Positions 10,482-19,700 of a stretch of DNA of 64,000 bases are shown in pieces (within the stretch, counting starts at the first letter, position 1; every line of letters begins with the position of its first letter). The DNA comes from Lunularia cruciata (Eukaryota; Streptophyta; Marchantiopsida; Lunulariales; Lunulariaceae): NCBI GenBank assembly GCA_948567375.1, contig OX419756.1, positions 24,654,552 to 24,718,551 on the forward strand, in the 5' to 3' direction. Made by a program: the position numbers and the translations under genes. The notes below the pieces were generated by a model. It was not told where the DNA came from and made no database searches. It worked only from the letters and a program-made list of their open reading frames with translations.

Positions 10482-10493
10482 TGGTATCAGAGC
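10482..10493 (+). other. Primer binding site, tRNA-iMet type
   Basis: TGGTATCAGAGC, two bases after the 5' LTR end. It is complementary to the 3' end of initiator methionine tRNA, the usual primer of plant Ty3 and Ty1 elements, and it fixes both the LTR boundary and the element's orientation. Confidence 0.9.
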
Positions 10494-10751
10494 AGGAACG
10501 GGATGGATGGAATTTATGGACCACCAAATCCACTTCCACCAAACCATTGGGACTTTCATGTCCAGATATTACCAAAACATCGTTTCACACAATTCATCAC
10601 CTCACGCTTTGGGCAAGATTTTCTACACATGATCACCGTGTCAGAGGAACCCTTGATACTTCCAGTTGTAACTTATGGAGAACGGTGGATGTGTTGTATC
10701 TATGTTTTAATCAACTAGATAAATTGAGTGTAGTAGAATAGAGTAGTAGCG

Positions 10752-11591
10752 ATGGCGGCAATACCGGATGTTATCCTTGCAATGCAACAACAAATCGAGC
10801 ATCTTACTCGATTGTTGGATGAACGAGACCAGCAACGACGAGAAGAGATAGACAAAGTGCCAGTTTGAGATGGAGAAGATCGCATTTGATTTCCAAAACC
10901 CAAGGTGTTTGAAGGCAAGAATCTTCCAGGCATAGTGGAGAATTTTGTGTTTGACTACAAACATTACTTTGAAGCCACCAATCTTCAAGACGAGCGGAAA
11001 CAAATTCTCTTGGCTTCTAGCCAATTGGATGGCGTGGCAAAACTTTGGTGGCGATTCCGAGTAGAAAGAGCTGAACGACAAATTGCTACACCAATTTTGA
11101 CATGGGCAGAATTCAAGGATGCAATACTTGGTCGATTTCAAACTATAAATGCCACCCAAGCCGCACGAGGTAAATTGGCGGAGTTGAGGCAGATTGGCTC
11201 AATGAGAAGCTACATCACACAATTTCAGAACATCATCATGCAAATTCCAGATATCCAAGAAGGTGAAGTTCTGGATCGATTTGTGAGAGGATTGAAGTCA
11301 CAAACCAGATTGGAGGTGACCATGTGGGAGCCACAAAACGTAGAAGAAGCCATGCAATTGGCTGAGCGTTTTGATTCCTTGGTTGCGACAACTTGGTCTC
11401 GACCTCGACCTACACAAAGCCTACCATTACCACGAGTGGAAGAACCAGTACCAATGGAGATTGATGCTATCCAACGAAGACCACTTGGCACAGCAGATAA
11501 AGAAAGATTACGACAAAATGGAGGTTGCTTTTATTGTAGCCAAGTTGGACATCACATTGCTGAATGTCCACTTAGGAATGGGCGACCTTGA
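10752..11591 (+). pseudogene. gag: Element C gag (capsid and CCHC zinc knuckle)
   Basis: The frame starts at ATG 10752 (MAAIPDVILAMQQQIEHLTR) and runs to a stop at 11589-11591, ~279 codons. Two in-frame TGA stops interrupt it, at 10866 and 10887. The body is a standard retrotransposon gag: FVFDYKHYFEATNLQDE, then LASSQLDGVAKLWWRFRV, then the RxYxxQF-type helix (MRSYITQFQNIIMQIP). A zinc knuckle CFYCSQVGHHIAEC (CX2CX4HX4C) lies at 11526-11567. The protein would coat element RNA in cytoplasmic particles. Both internal TGA codons are one C-to-T change from CGA. Pol follows in another frame. Confidence 0.85.
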
Positions 11592-14500
11592 CAAGTTGCC
11601 CAGATGGAGTTTGTGGAACAGAATGTTCAGGGAAACAAAGAATCCCAGTAGGAGATTTCGAGCCGCCTACTAGGAGCTTGATTAGTTCCAATGGGATTGA
11701 AGGCTTGACCTATGCAAGTTTGCTTCACTTGCAAGGTACGATATCTAATCGGGGTTGTAGGATTTTGGTTGATTCTGGAAGTTCAGAAAATTGCATGTCT
11801 ATGCAAGTAGCAAAGGAATTGGGTATTCCTATCAAGCCAGTGTTTGGAAGTAGTTTGATAATGGCGGATGGTAGAAAGGGTTCTGCATTCCGCACCTCAC
11901 ATCCTGTTACCTTCAAGATTGGGAAGGAGTATTTGGAGTGTATGAGGTTTGTAGTGGCACCTCTACACTATGATATCATTTTGGGTCTACCTTGGCTTGA
12001 ACGTCATATGGTTCAATTTGATTGGACCCGACGACAAATTCAAGTACAACACCAAGGTAGAAATTTCCGATTAGGTTGTCTGGCACCTCTAAGTAAGACG
12101 CCTAAGAATAGTCAGTCCCAAGATGGGAAGTTTGTCGAGAAGGCAGCCATAGAGCAAATCTGGAAGGGAGATGAGTCCCAAGATGGGGAGTTTGCCAAGA
12201 AGGCAACCATAGAGCAAGCTTGGAAGAGAGATGAGTTCCTGGAAGGGAAGTTTGTTAATGAAGCGGCCATAGAGCAAGCTTTGGAGGAAGATAAGTCTGT
12301 ATTTGCGGTGTGGGTCAAGCCGATTGCACAAGAACAATCTGAGGAGGGCCAAGAGCCTCATCAAGCAATGGTTGATCGGATAGTTCAGGAGTTTGCAGAT
12401 GTGTTTCCAGATGATCTTCCAAGGGGATTACCCTCCGATCGAGGTATGCCCTTCAAGATCGAGTTATTGCCGGGGAGTACTCCAGTAAGTAGACCAATCT
12501 ATTGGCTCTCACCAAAGGAGTTGGAGGAGTTGCGAACAACACTTACAGAGTTGTTGGAGAAGGATTTCATACGACATAGTACCTCTCCTTGGGGAGCACC
12601 GGTACTATTTGTTCCAAAGAAGGATGGAGGACTTCGTTTCTGTATTGATTACCGTGGACTCAATAAGCAAACCGTGAAGAATGCATATCCCTTGCCTCGG
12701 ATCAATGACTTGCTTGATCAACTAAGTGGAGCACGCTACTTTTCCAATCTGGATCTTCATAGCGGCTATTGGCAAATTCCTATTGAAGGAGAGGACGTGC
12801 AAAAGACTGCCTTTTGCACAAGGTATGGACATTTCGAGTGGAGAGTTCTACCTTTTGGACTCACTAATGCTCCAGCAGTCTTCATGGATCAGATGCATCA
12901 AGTGTTGGAGGGACTATTGGATCAGTCCATGGTGGTGTTCTTAGATGATATTCTAATCTATAGCAGGACAGAGGCAGAACACGTGAATCATGTGCAAGAA
13001 GTCCTGAAACGACTACGACAGTGGAATTTCTACTGCAAGAAGTCAAAGTGTGCTTTTTGGCAGAAGGAGGTTACCTTCTTGGGTCATAAGATCTCATCAG
13101 AGGGGATCAAGATGGAAGAAGAGAAGATCAAGGCCATTACTGATTGGCCTTCCCCAAAGGATGCTACAGAAGTACGAGCATTCAATGGATTGGCCAGCTT
13201 TTACCGACGGTTCATCCACTATCATGCTCACGTGGCTGCACCATTGACTGACCTCTTGGGAAAGAACTTGAGCTTCCAGTGGACTACCAAGCATGAAGAA
13301 GCATTCTAGAAGTTAAAGCATATGGTGTCTTCAAGACCCATTCTTCAACCATATGATCCTCAACTACCTTGTGTGGTTGATTTTGACGCTTTTAACTTTG
13401 CAATTGGAGCTGTGTTGCAACAAGAATTTCCAGATGGACTACATCCTATTGCCTTTGTGTCTTGCCGACTAAATACAGCTGAAAGAAATTACTCTGCTCG
13501 AGATCGGGAACAACTTGCAATGGTATATGCCACCAAGGTATGGAGGCATTATCTCTTGGGGAAACAAGTGATCATGCGAACTGATCATAAACCATTGTTG
13601 CAGACCTTACACTTGGAGCACATGAAGAGTCGGCATCATCGATGGGAAGAGCAACTCCAATTGTTTGACATCAAACTTGAGTACAAACCAGGTCGGTTCC
13701 ATGTCATCCCCGATGCTCTATCACGACGACCTGATTTGAAGGATCTTCCTCTCATCACGGCAGCAATTACAATGGTGTCCATTGACCCTAAGGTCCATAA
13801 TGAGTTTCAATCAGCTCTACAACAAGATCCATTCTTCCAAATGGTACACGGTCGTCTGACAACACGCAACAAGGAGTATAACATCTTCTCCTTCAAGGAA
13901 GGCCTTTTATTCCATGAAGACCAGATCTATGTTCCAGCCAAAGGTGATCTTCGACTTGTGCGCCTTCAAGAAGCCCATGATTTACCAATAGCTGGTCACA
14001 TGGGAGTGGACAAGACCTTGGGCACCCTCCAACGCCAATGGTGGTGGCCCAACATGACACGAGATGTTTGAGACTTTGTCCGATCATGTGAGAGTTGCCA
14101 ACGGAACAAGGCCAGCAACCAGAAGCCGAGTGGACTCCTTCAACCACTCGCCATTCCATCCGCTCGTTAGGAGCATGTGAGCTTGGATCTTATCACATCC
14201 TTGCCAAAGACAAAACAAGGACACACCGCAATTGTGGTGTTTGTGGATAAGCTTAGTAAGCAAATCCACTTGGCACCAACCTGTGATACCATGGATGCTC
14301 CAACCTTAGCACAAATCTACTTCGACGATGTCTTCAAGCATCATGGGATGCCACGTGTACTCATCTCCGACCGTGATCCTCAATTTACCGGGAAGTTTTG
14401 GCAAGCACTCTTCCAGATACTTGGCACCAAGCTTGCTTTATCCACGGCCTATCATCCTCAAACTGATGGACAAACCAAATGCGCCAATCGTACATTGGAG

Positions 14501-15181
14501 GATATGTTGCGGGCCTTTGTCAATGTCCACCATACCAACTGGGATGAATGTCTTGCAGCTGACGAATTTGCCTACAATAATTCCAAACAGGCAAGCACTG
14601 GATTTTCTCCCTTCTTTCTCAATTTTGGCCAAGATCCGCTTGTTCCAGATTCTCTTCTTGCTCCCCCTCCCTCTCAGGTTCCTCATACTTCTACATTCTT
14701 GACCACTATATCCCAATCTCTCCAACAAGCCAAATCTCACCTCCTTGTTGCTCAGAATTGCCAAAAACAATATGTGGACCATCATTGTCGTGATCTCACC
14801 TTTGAAGTTGGTGATAAATTCATGCTATCCTCTAGTAACCTCCCTCTCCCACTTGATACCCAAGTTCGTAAACTTGCTCCTAATTGGATAGGACCCTTCG
14901 ATATCACCCACATTATCTCTCCTATTGCTTATCGACTTGCCTTACCTTGTCACATGCGTATCCATCCTATCTTTCATGTTTCCAAGTTGAAACCCTTTGT
15001 TCCTAACCCTTCTTCCTTTTCCTCTCGAGTCCAACCTCCCCCTCTTCCTGTCCCTATCAATGATCATGAGGAGTACGAAGTTGATCGTATCCTTGCGCAT
15101 CGCCATATTCAACAAGGCCGTCGCCAACATACGGAGTACAAGGTCCTTTGGAAAGGGTATCTCCTTCATGATGCCACATAG
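11588..15181 (+). pseudogene. pol: Element C pol: protease, RT, RNase H, integrase, chromodomain
   Basis: A single frame with stops at 13307, 14069, 14168 and 15179. Aspartic protease: LVDSGSS, Asp codon 11771. A 60-bp tandem repeat fills the linker (12114-12293). [21 protein letters not shown] and catalytic FLDDIL with Asp codons 12944 and 12947. RNase H: FDAFNFAIGAVLQQ and TDHKPL. Integrase zinc finger: HDLPIAGH...CESC with a stop inside. Integrase core: Asp codons 14186 and 14369; the third catalytic position, 36 residues on (14477-14479), is Lys instead of Glu. Near the end EYEVDRIL...YKVLWKGY is a chromodomain, which places the element among the chromoviruses and would target silent chromatin. 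The gene is dead from both the stops and the missing Glu. Confidence 0.9.
12114..12293 (+). repeat. 60-bp x 3 tandem repeat inside element C pol
   Basis: Three in-frame 60-bp units (12114-12173, 12174-12233, 12234-12293), each coding a 20-residue charged module ending AAIEQ/ATIEQ...W/L..D(E/K). They lie between the protease and RT. The third unit is the most diverged. The length keeps the frame, so it is a tolerated linker expansion. Confidence 0.85.
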
Positions 15182-15263
15182 GAACCTCTTTCTTACCTCT
15201 TGAATGCACAGATGGCCATCAAGGAATTCAAAGCTTCACTAGCGACGAGGATGTCACCAACTA

Positions 15264-15277
15264 GCGGCGGGGGAATA
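15264..15277 (+). other. Polypurine tract of element C
   Basis: GCGGCGGGGGAATA immediately before the 3' LTR start TGTAAGAATATGG at 15278. It is the site for plus-strand priming. The same tract also precedes the 5' LTR (10118-10130). Confidence 0.85.
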
Positions 15278-15693
15278 TGTAAGAATATGGAGTTTAGTGA
15301 CGAAGTTAGTCGGGCTTACGAAGTAGAGGATAAGACAAAATAGCCTAGAATATTCTAGAAGCATCTAAGAAGCTTCTTAGGAAGCTTCCCAACTAGTTAA
15401 CTTGCGCCCTAAGCAGGTAGCTTCTAGAAGGAAGCTTCTAGAAGCTTCTAACTAGCTTAGCTTGCACGCCAAGTAGGCGGCTTCTAGAAGGAAGCTTCTT
15501 GAGAAGCTTCCTAGTTAACTTGGCTTGCACTCCAAGAAAGTGGCTCAAGGAAGCTTCTTGAGAAGCTTCAAGGGTCTTGTATGCTACCTATAAATACCAA
15601 GGCCAAAGCTCATGCTAGGCATTCGGAGTTTTTCCTCATTCAAGTGTCCCAAAGTGAGTTTCCATTCTCCTATTTCTCTCCTCGGTTTTGGTC
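15278..15693 (+). repeat. 3' LTR of element C
   Basis: About 416 bp, starting TGTAAGAATATGG, with TATAAATA at 15589-15596 and ending at CTCGGTTTTGGTC. The last bases of the 5' LTR (TTTTACA) are replaced by a hairpin-like duplicated stretch. Heat-shock arrays are at 15347-15361 (AGAATATTCTAGAAG) and 15431-15448 (GAAGCTTCTAGAAGCTTC), with more GAAGCTTC units to 15565. It keeps the ~73 bp segment lost from the 5' LTR. Confidence 0.88.
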
Positions 15694-15695
15694 AA

Positions 15696-15790
15696 TGTAA
15701 AAGACCAAAATGGTCAATGTAAAAGACCTCTGTCTTATCCTCTACTTTGTAAGCCTGACTAACTTCATCACTAAACTCCATATTGTTGCA
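15696..15790 (-). repeat. Inverted, internally deleted C LTR fragment
   Basis: TGTAAAAGACC (15696 and again 15718) is the reverse complement of the LTR end GGTCTTTTACA. The stretch 15729-15790 is the reverse complement of the first ~60 bp of the LTR and ends CATATTGTTGCA. The middle of the LTR is missing. This scrap separates the 3' LTR of C from element B sequence that restarts at 15791. Confidence 0.8.
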
Positions 15791-16707
15791 GAAAGGCTCC
15801 ACCTTCTTCTTGCCTTGCCTCTTGTCATAGCTCTCCTTTTGTTTTCTTTGAGCTTGCTCCACTCAAACCATAGCAACTGCTCTTGCCTCTTCCGATTCCA
15901 TGAGTTGATCCTTCCTTGACTTCTTTGCATCACCTCCTTGTGCTTTCTTCAATCTCCTATGAATGCTTTAGAAGGTAGAAAGATCAAAGTGAATAGGTAA
16001 GGTAGACTCAATACCATATACCATTTGAAAGAATGAATACCCGGTGGAAGTCTTCATGGTTATCCTATACTCCCACAAAATTGCATGAATTCTCTTGTCC
16101 CAATGATGTTAAGCCCCTTCCATTTCTGCATCTTTGGCCAACATCATGCACAAGGTCTGATTGGTTCTCTCTGCCAAGCCATTGGAATTCGGCTTATAGG
16201 ATGTAGTTACTCTATGTGTGATAGAGAAATGTTGTAGCATGGCTATAGTAATGTTTCTTGTAAACTCTCCTCCTCTATCAGAAACCAACTTCAAAGGGAT
16301 CCAAACCTAGTGGTAATGAGTTCATAAAGAAATCTACCAACTTTATCTTTATTCTTGTCTCTCAATGGTCTAACCTCAACCCACTTGGTAAGATAATCGG
16401 TAACTACCATAATATACCAATTAATCCTTGGGGTTCTATTGAGAGGACCTAAAAAATCAACTCTCCACTTCTTAAAAGGTCATAGCAACAAAATTGATCT
16501 AAGTGGTGAAGTGGATATAAACTTTTGAGCAAAAGCTTGACAAACATGACAAGTTTTGCAATAATCAAGACAATCCTTGAAAATCCATCTCCAATGGTAA
16601 CCTGCATCTAGAATCTTGAAAGCAGTCACCTTTCCTACAAAGTGTACTCCACATACTAAACCTTCATGAAACTCCTTCATGAGTAGGATTAACTCTTCCT
16701 TACCCAT
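15791..16707 (-). pseudogene. Element B integrase (zinc finger and core)
   Basis: Minus strand. 16707-16480 holds the HHCC zinc finger: HEGLVCGVHF...CLDYCKTCHVCQ. 16294-16109 holds LVSDRGGEFTRNITIAMLQH...YKPNSNGLAERTNQTL, the second Asp and the Glu region of the DDE core. Toward 15900 the frame reads LWEYRITMKTSTGYSFFQMV...YGIESTLPIHFDLS, the post-core block. Frames change between pieces. The C-terminal end is displaced to 9900-10116 by element C. Confidence 0.8.
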
Positions 16708-17240
16708 TTTCTCCTTGGTGAAAAAAAAATCCTCCCTATTGTGTAAGGTCTAGATCTTGCTGCAAGACCCTTCCTCTCCCTAGCATGCACTCCTTTTGAA
16801 TAGTTACCTCTTGTAACAAAGTCCACAATCTCCTTGTACTCCACTGGAACCTCTTGAGTGATTGAGATTGTCATGAGCTCCTCATCCAAGAACAAATCAT
16901 CCTTTGGCTCATCTCCATCATGATCATAGGCCCTAGATAACAAATCAGCATTTGCATGTTTCTTTCCTGGCCTATCCTCAATGGTGGAGTCGTACTCATA
17001 CAAGAGTATCATCCACCTTGCTAGCCTCCCTTCCACATTAGGCTTGTTGAAGATGTACTGTGACAATTGTGGCTTTCCTTCCAATCAAGTAGTGTCTAAA
17101 CTTCTTGAGACCAAAGATCACTGCCAACTATTCTCTCTCTGTGACAAAGTAGTTCTTTTTTGCTGAAACCATTTGCCTACTAACATAAGCTATTAGATGA
17201 TCATGCCCATCTTGGTCTAGTTGACTAAGAGTGCATCATA
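16708..17240 (-). pseudogene. Element B RNase H
   Basis: Minus-strand frame pieces: the first Asp motif LYIDASNLAI just at the RT end, VSRQMVSAKKNYFVTEREEL in the middle, then KPNVEGRLARWMILLYEYDS and GKKHANADLLSRA, the canonical 'ARWxxxLxEYDxxIExRPGKxHxNADxLSR' end of Ty3 RNase H. Frameshifts and stops break it. Confidence 0.75.
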
Positions 17241-18246
17241 TAGCTAAATTAGAAGCATCAATGTAGAGGATGAAATGCTTACTCCAATCAGGTTTAGCAA
17301 GAATTGAAGCTACAACAAGGGATTGCTTGAGCTCCTCCAAAGCTTTGAGAGCCTTCTTGTCCTCCAAAATCACCATGTAATCTACACCCTTCTTCATGTA
17401 GATGGTCAATGCATAAACCTTGTTGGAAAATGAGAAGATGAACCTCCTATAATACCCAACCATCACCAAGAATTGGCATAATTTTGTCAAGCTTGAAGTG
17501 AATGGAATGTATGAAATTTTTCTCACCTTTTCAAGATCAATTGCTATTCCATCCTTGGAGATGATGTGCCCTAAAAGTAGACCTTCACATCCAAAAATGC
17601 ACTTCTCTGGGTTGAGTGATGCATTTGCCTCATCCAAGTGTTGCAAGATCTTGATTAGGTGCTCAAAGTGCTCCTCCTTGCTCCCATAGACACAAAAGTT
17701 ATCAATGAAGTCTCTCATAAATTTCCCAATGAAAGGTTCAAATACCTTGTTCATGGACCATTGGAATATGGATGGAGCATTGCAAAGCTCAAAAGTCATG
17801 ACCTTGAAAGCATAAGTTCCCCAAGGTGTGGTGAATGTGGTGAGTTGTTGATGCTCTGGTGCAATCTTGATTTGGTTATATCCACTATAACCATCTCCAA
17901 AACTATACCTTTCATGACCTACAACCTCCTCCAAGATCACATCAATGAATGGTAATGGGTAGTAGTCCTTCTTGGTAACAACATTAGACCTCTTGTAATC
18001 CACACATACTTGAAGCTTGCCATTCTTTTTCTTCAAAATGACAATTGGAGACATACATTCTAAATTCTCCACCTCAAAGATAAATCTAGCCTCCTTGAGC
18101 TTATCAATCTCCTCCTTCACAACCAAAGATATTGGTGGCCTAATGCAACGTTGCTTTTGGCGGATTGGTCTTGCATGTGACTCCACCTTTATCTTGTGCT
18201 CCTCCAAGGTGACTTCTTTCAAATCCTTGTTACCAAAAGCAAACAC
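17236..18246 (-). pseudogene. Element B reverse transcriptase, catalytic site altered
   Basis: 336 residues open on the minus strand. It includes RPPISLVVKEEIDKLKEARF, VILKKKNGKLQVCVDYKRSN, YPLPFIDVILEEVVGHERYS and GYSGYNQIKIAPEHQ, then MTFELCNAPSIFQ and the active-site block DFIDNFCVYGSK. The expected Asp-Asp pair reads Asp-Asn (Asn codon on plus 17698-17700), so the polymerase is dead even where the frame is open. Upstream (18247-18560) the frame continues as the acidic protease-RT linker. Confidence 0.85.
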
Positions 18247-18560
18247 ATAAATGAACTTTTGGAAAATCTACTCAAATCTCACCTTCTCCTCCTTGGTAAC
18301 ATTTGGGCTATACTTGAGGGTAGCTAACCTTCTCTCTACCTCCTCAAGTGTCAATGGTGATTTTTCTGGGTCCTTCAAAACCTCTAGCTTAGGTGCAAAA
18401 TCCATAGCACACAAGGGATACATATCTGAATCCAATTCAGACTCAGTGGAAGTCTCCTCCTCCATGCTTGTGTCCACACCTGAAGCTCCTTCAGAATCTG
18501 ATTTCCAATAATCAAAAGATAGTGTATCTGAATGTGAAGTGTTGGTGGTGTTAGTCACAA
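18247..18560 (-). pseudogene. Element B protease-RT linker
   Basis: The minus strand encodes an acidic stretch (GASGVDTSMEEETSTESELD) then LTLEEVERRLATLKYSPNVT just before a stop and the RT. Upstream, near 18560-18590, the sequence passes into an inverted family A leader with its TATAAAA, so the Gag end of B is lost. Confidence 0.55.
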
Positions 18561-18968
18561 GAACTATGATTCTATGGTTTGATTTTATAGTTCTTAGCCA
18601 CATGGTTGTTCCTCCATCACTCTTCATTGATAATCACACTTTCTACATGAGTTCCTACTGGCATTATCAAGTTTAGTCATTTGCACCTTAGCCATTTTCT
18701 TGCTTGTACTTTTTTGGTTGATAAACTCAAAGGAAAGTTATTACACCATCTTTGTATCCGATTGATCACCCCAAGACAAAGTTTCCTTACTTTGGGTTTC
18801 TTAGTGACAAGTCCAATTTGAGTCCTTCTTTCCTAGCACAAAGTCACTTTACATAGGGTTTCAATCCAAAGATATGATTCTCCTTCTTTTAATGCCATTT
18901 AGGTTCAATACAACTTTGGCTATGCACTTCTTCTTCAAAATATAACAAAAACAAAATATGTGCATGTG
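18560..18968 (-). mobile_element. Family A 5' fragment A-d
   Basis: Read on the minus strand from 18968: a worn TGCACATATTTTGTTTTTG start, TTTTGAAGAAGAAGTGCATAG, the GACTTTGTG and GGTGATCAATC blocks of the A leader, then the segment equivalent to the leader TATA (CTATAAAATCAAACC). Only the first ~400 bp of the family are present. The inner boundary against element B is approximate. Confidence 0.55.
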
Positions 18969-19700
18969 AGAGGAAGATTTGAGCAAGAGATGTCTCATGC
19001 TCCTGATCTGCCGCTCCCAAGTCCTTTTCTCATTAGGCTTTAGATTCTACACCATGATGGCTTATGGGATTGAATGGTGGCATGTTTTGGGGCGGTATTC
19101 ATAGAGTTGATGATAGAAACCCAGATCCTATTCTCCTTCTGATGCTTACTTACAAACAAGTATGGGACATGACAATATATGTGCTCCTATAGATGGAAAA
19201 TAGCTCAATTTTGCTCATGAGCTTCAAAGTGGAGTTGTGGAGTCCACTTGTCAAAAAGTCAAGAAGCCAAATGATAAAATTGCAAGAGATTGGGTTCCAA
19301 GAGGGAAAGTTGGGAGTTTTCTTACCATCAAAGGATTTTGGAGAGAGCATTTGAAAAACCAAGACTATGATCGGAAAGAAGAGCTTACAACCTACAATTT
19401 GAAGATATAAAATAGATGATTTGAGCATGTACAGTTGGGGATATGATCAATTGAATGAAAGGGGGTAGTGTTCATACCCAAGAGCACAAAATAGGCAATT
19501 TGGAGAGCTTCATGAAAATTTTTAATGATCAATCAATATTGGATAGAACACACCGTGCTTATAGTGTTGGATGCAAGAAATTCTAGTTTTAGGTCCATTG
19601 CAAATCAGATCTGGTTGATTAATTTGGTACTTTTGGGATGTAAGATGTTGAGGAAGAGCTAATGGTCAGGTTTGGATTTTTAATCACTCCTATAGTTGTG
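18969..19700. other. Unclassified sequence left of A-e
   Basis: About 730 bp with no supported gene. It is continuous with 23485-24889 once A-e (19701-23484) is removed: the junction reads CTATAGTTGT | AGTTTGAGTC. It probably belongs to the 5' non-coding part (LTR or leader) of element E. I could not find LTR ends or a PBS. Confidence 0.4.

Larger units (their letters stand above)
10118..15790 (+). mobile_element. Family C: Ty3/gypsy chromovirus, nearly complete, inside element B
   Basis: Order: short PPT-like stub (10118-10130), 5' LTR (10131-10480), PBS (10482-10493), gag (10752-11591), pol with protease, RT, RNase H, integrase and chromodomain (11588-15181), PPT (15264-15277), 3' LTR (15278-15693), then an inverted LTR scrap (15696-15790). 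The two LTRs differ at about ten positions over the ~340 bp I compared, plus a ~73-bp indel, so the insertion is fairly recent. No clean target duplication is visible because both edges are rearranged. All reading frames carry stops, so this copy is inactive. Confidence 0.9.
9229..18560 (-). mobile_element. Family B: Ty3/gypsy element on minus strand, split by element C
   Basis: Read on the minus strand, pol runs from about 18560 to 15791, is interrupted by the 5.67-kb C insertion (10118-15790), and resumes at 10116-9900 with the integrase tail. A PPT and the 3' LTR (9881-9229) follow. The join makes sense: the left piece ends GKKKVEPF and the right piece starts ...VMLFDS, ordinary neighbours in a gypsy integrase C-terminus. 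The Gag and 5' LTR are missing; the upstream end abuts an A fragment near 18560. The same LTR type occurs as a solo copy at 42364-43055. Confidence 0.75.

Noticed and set aside
10118-15790. Clean 5-bp TSD for element C
   Set aside because: Left flank TTATTA and right flank GAAAG do not match; both edges are rearranged.
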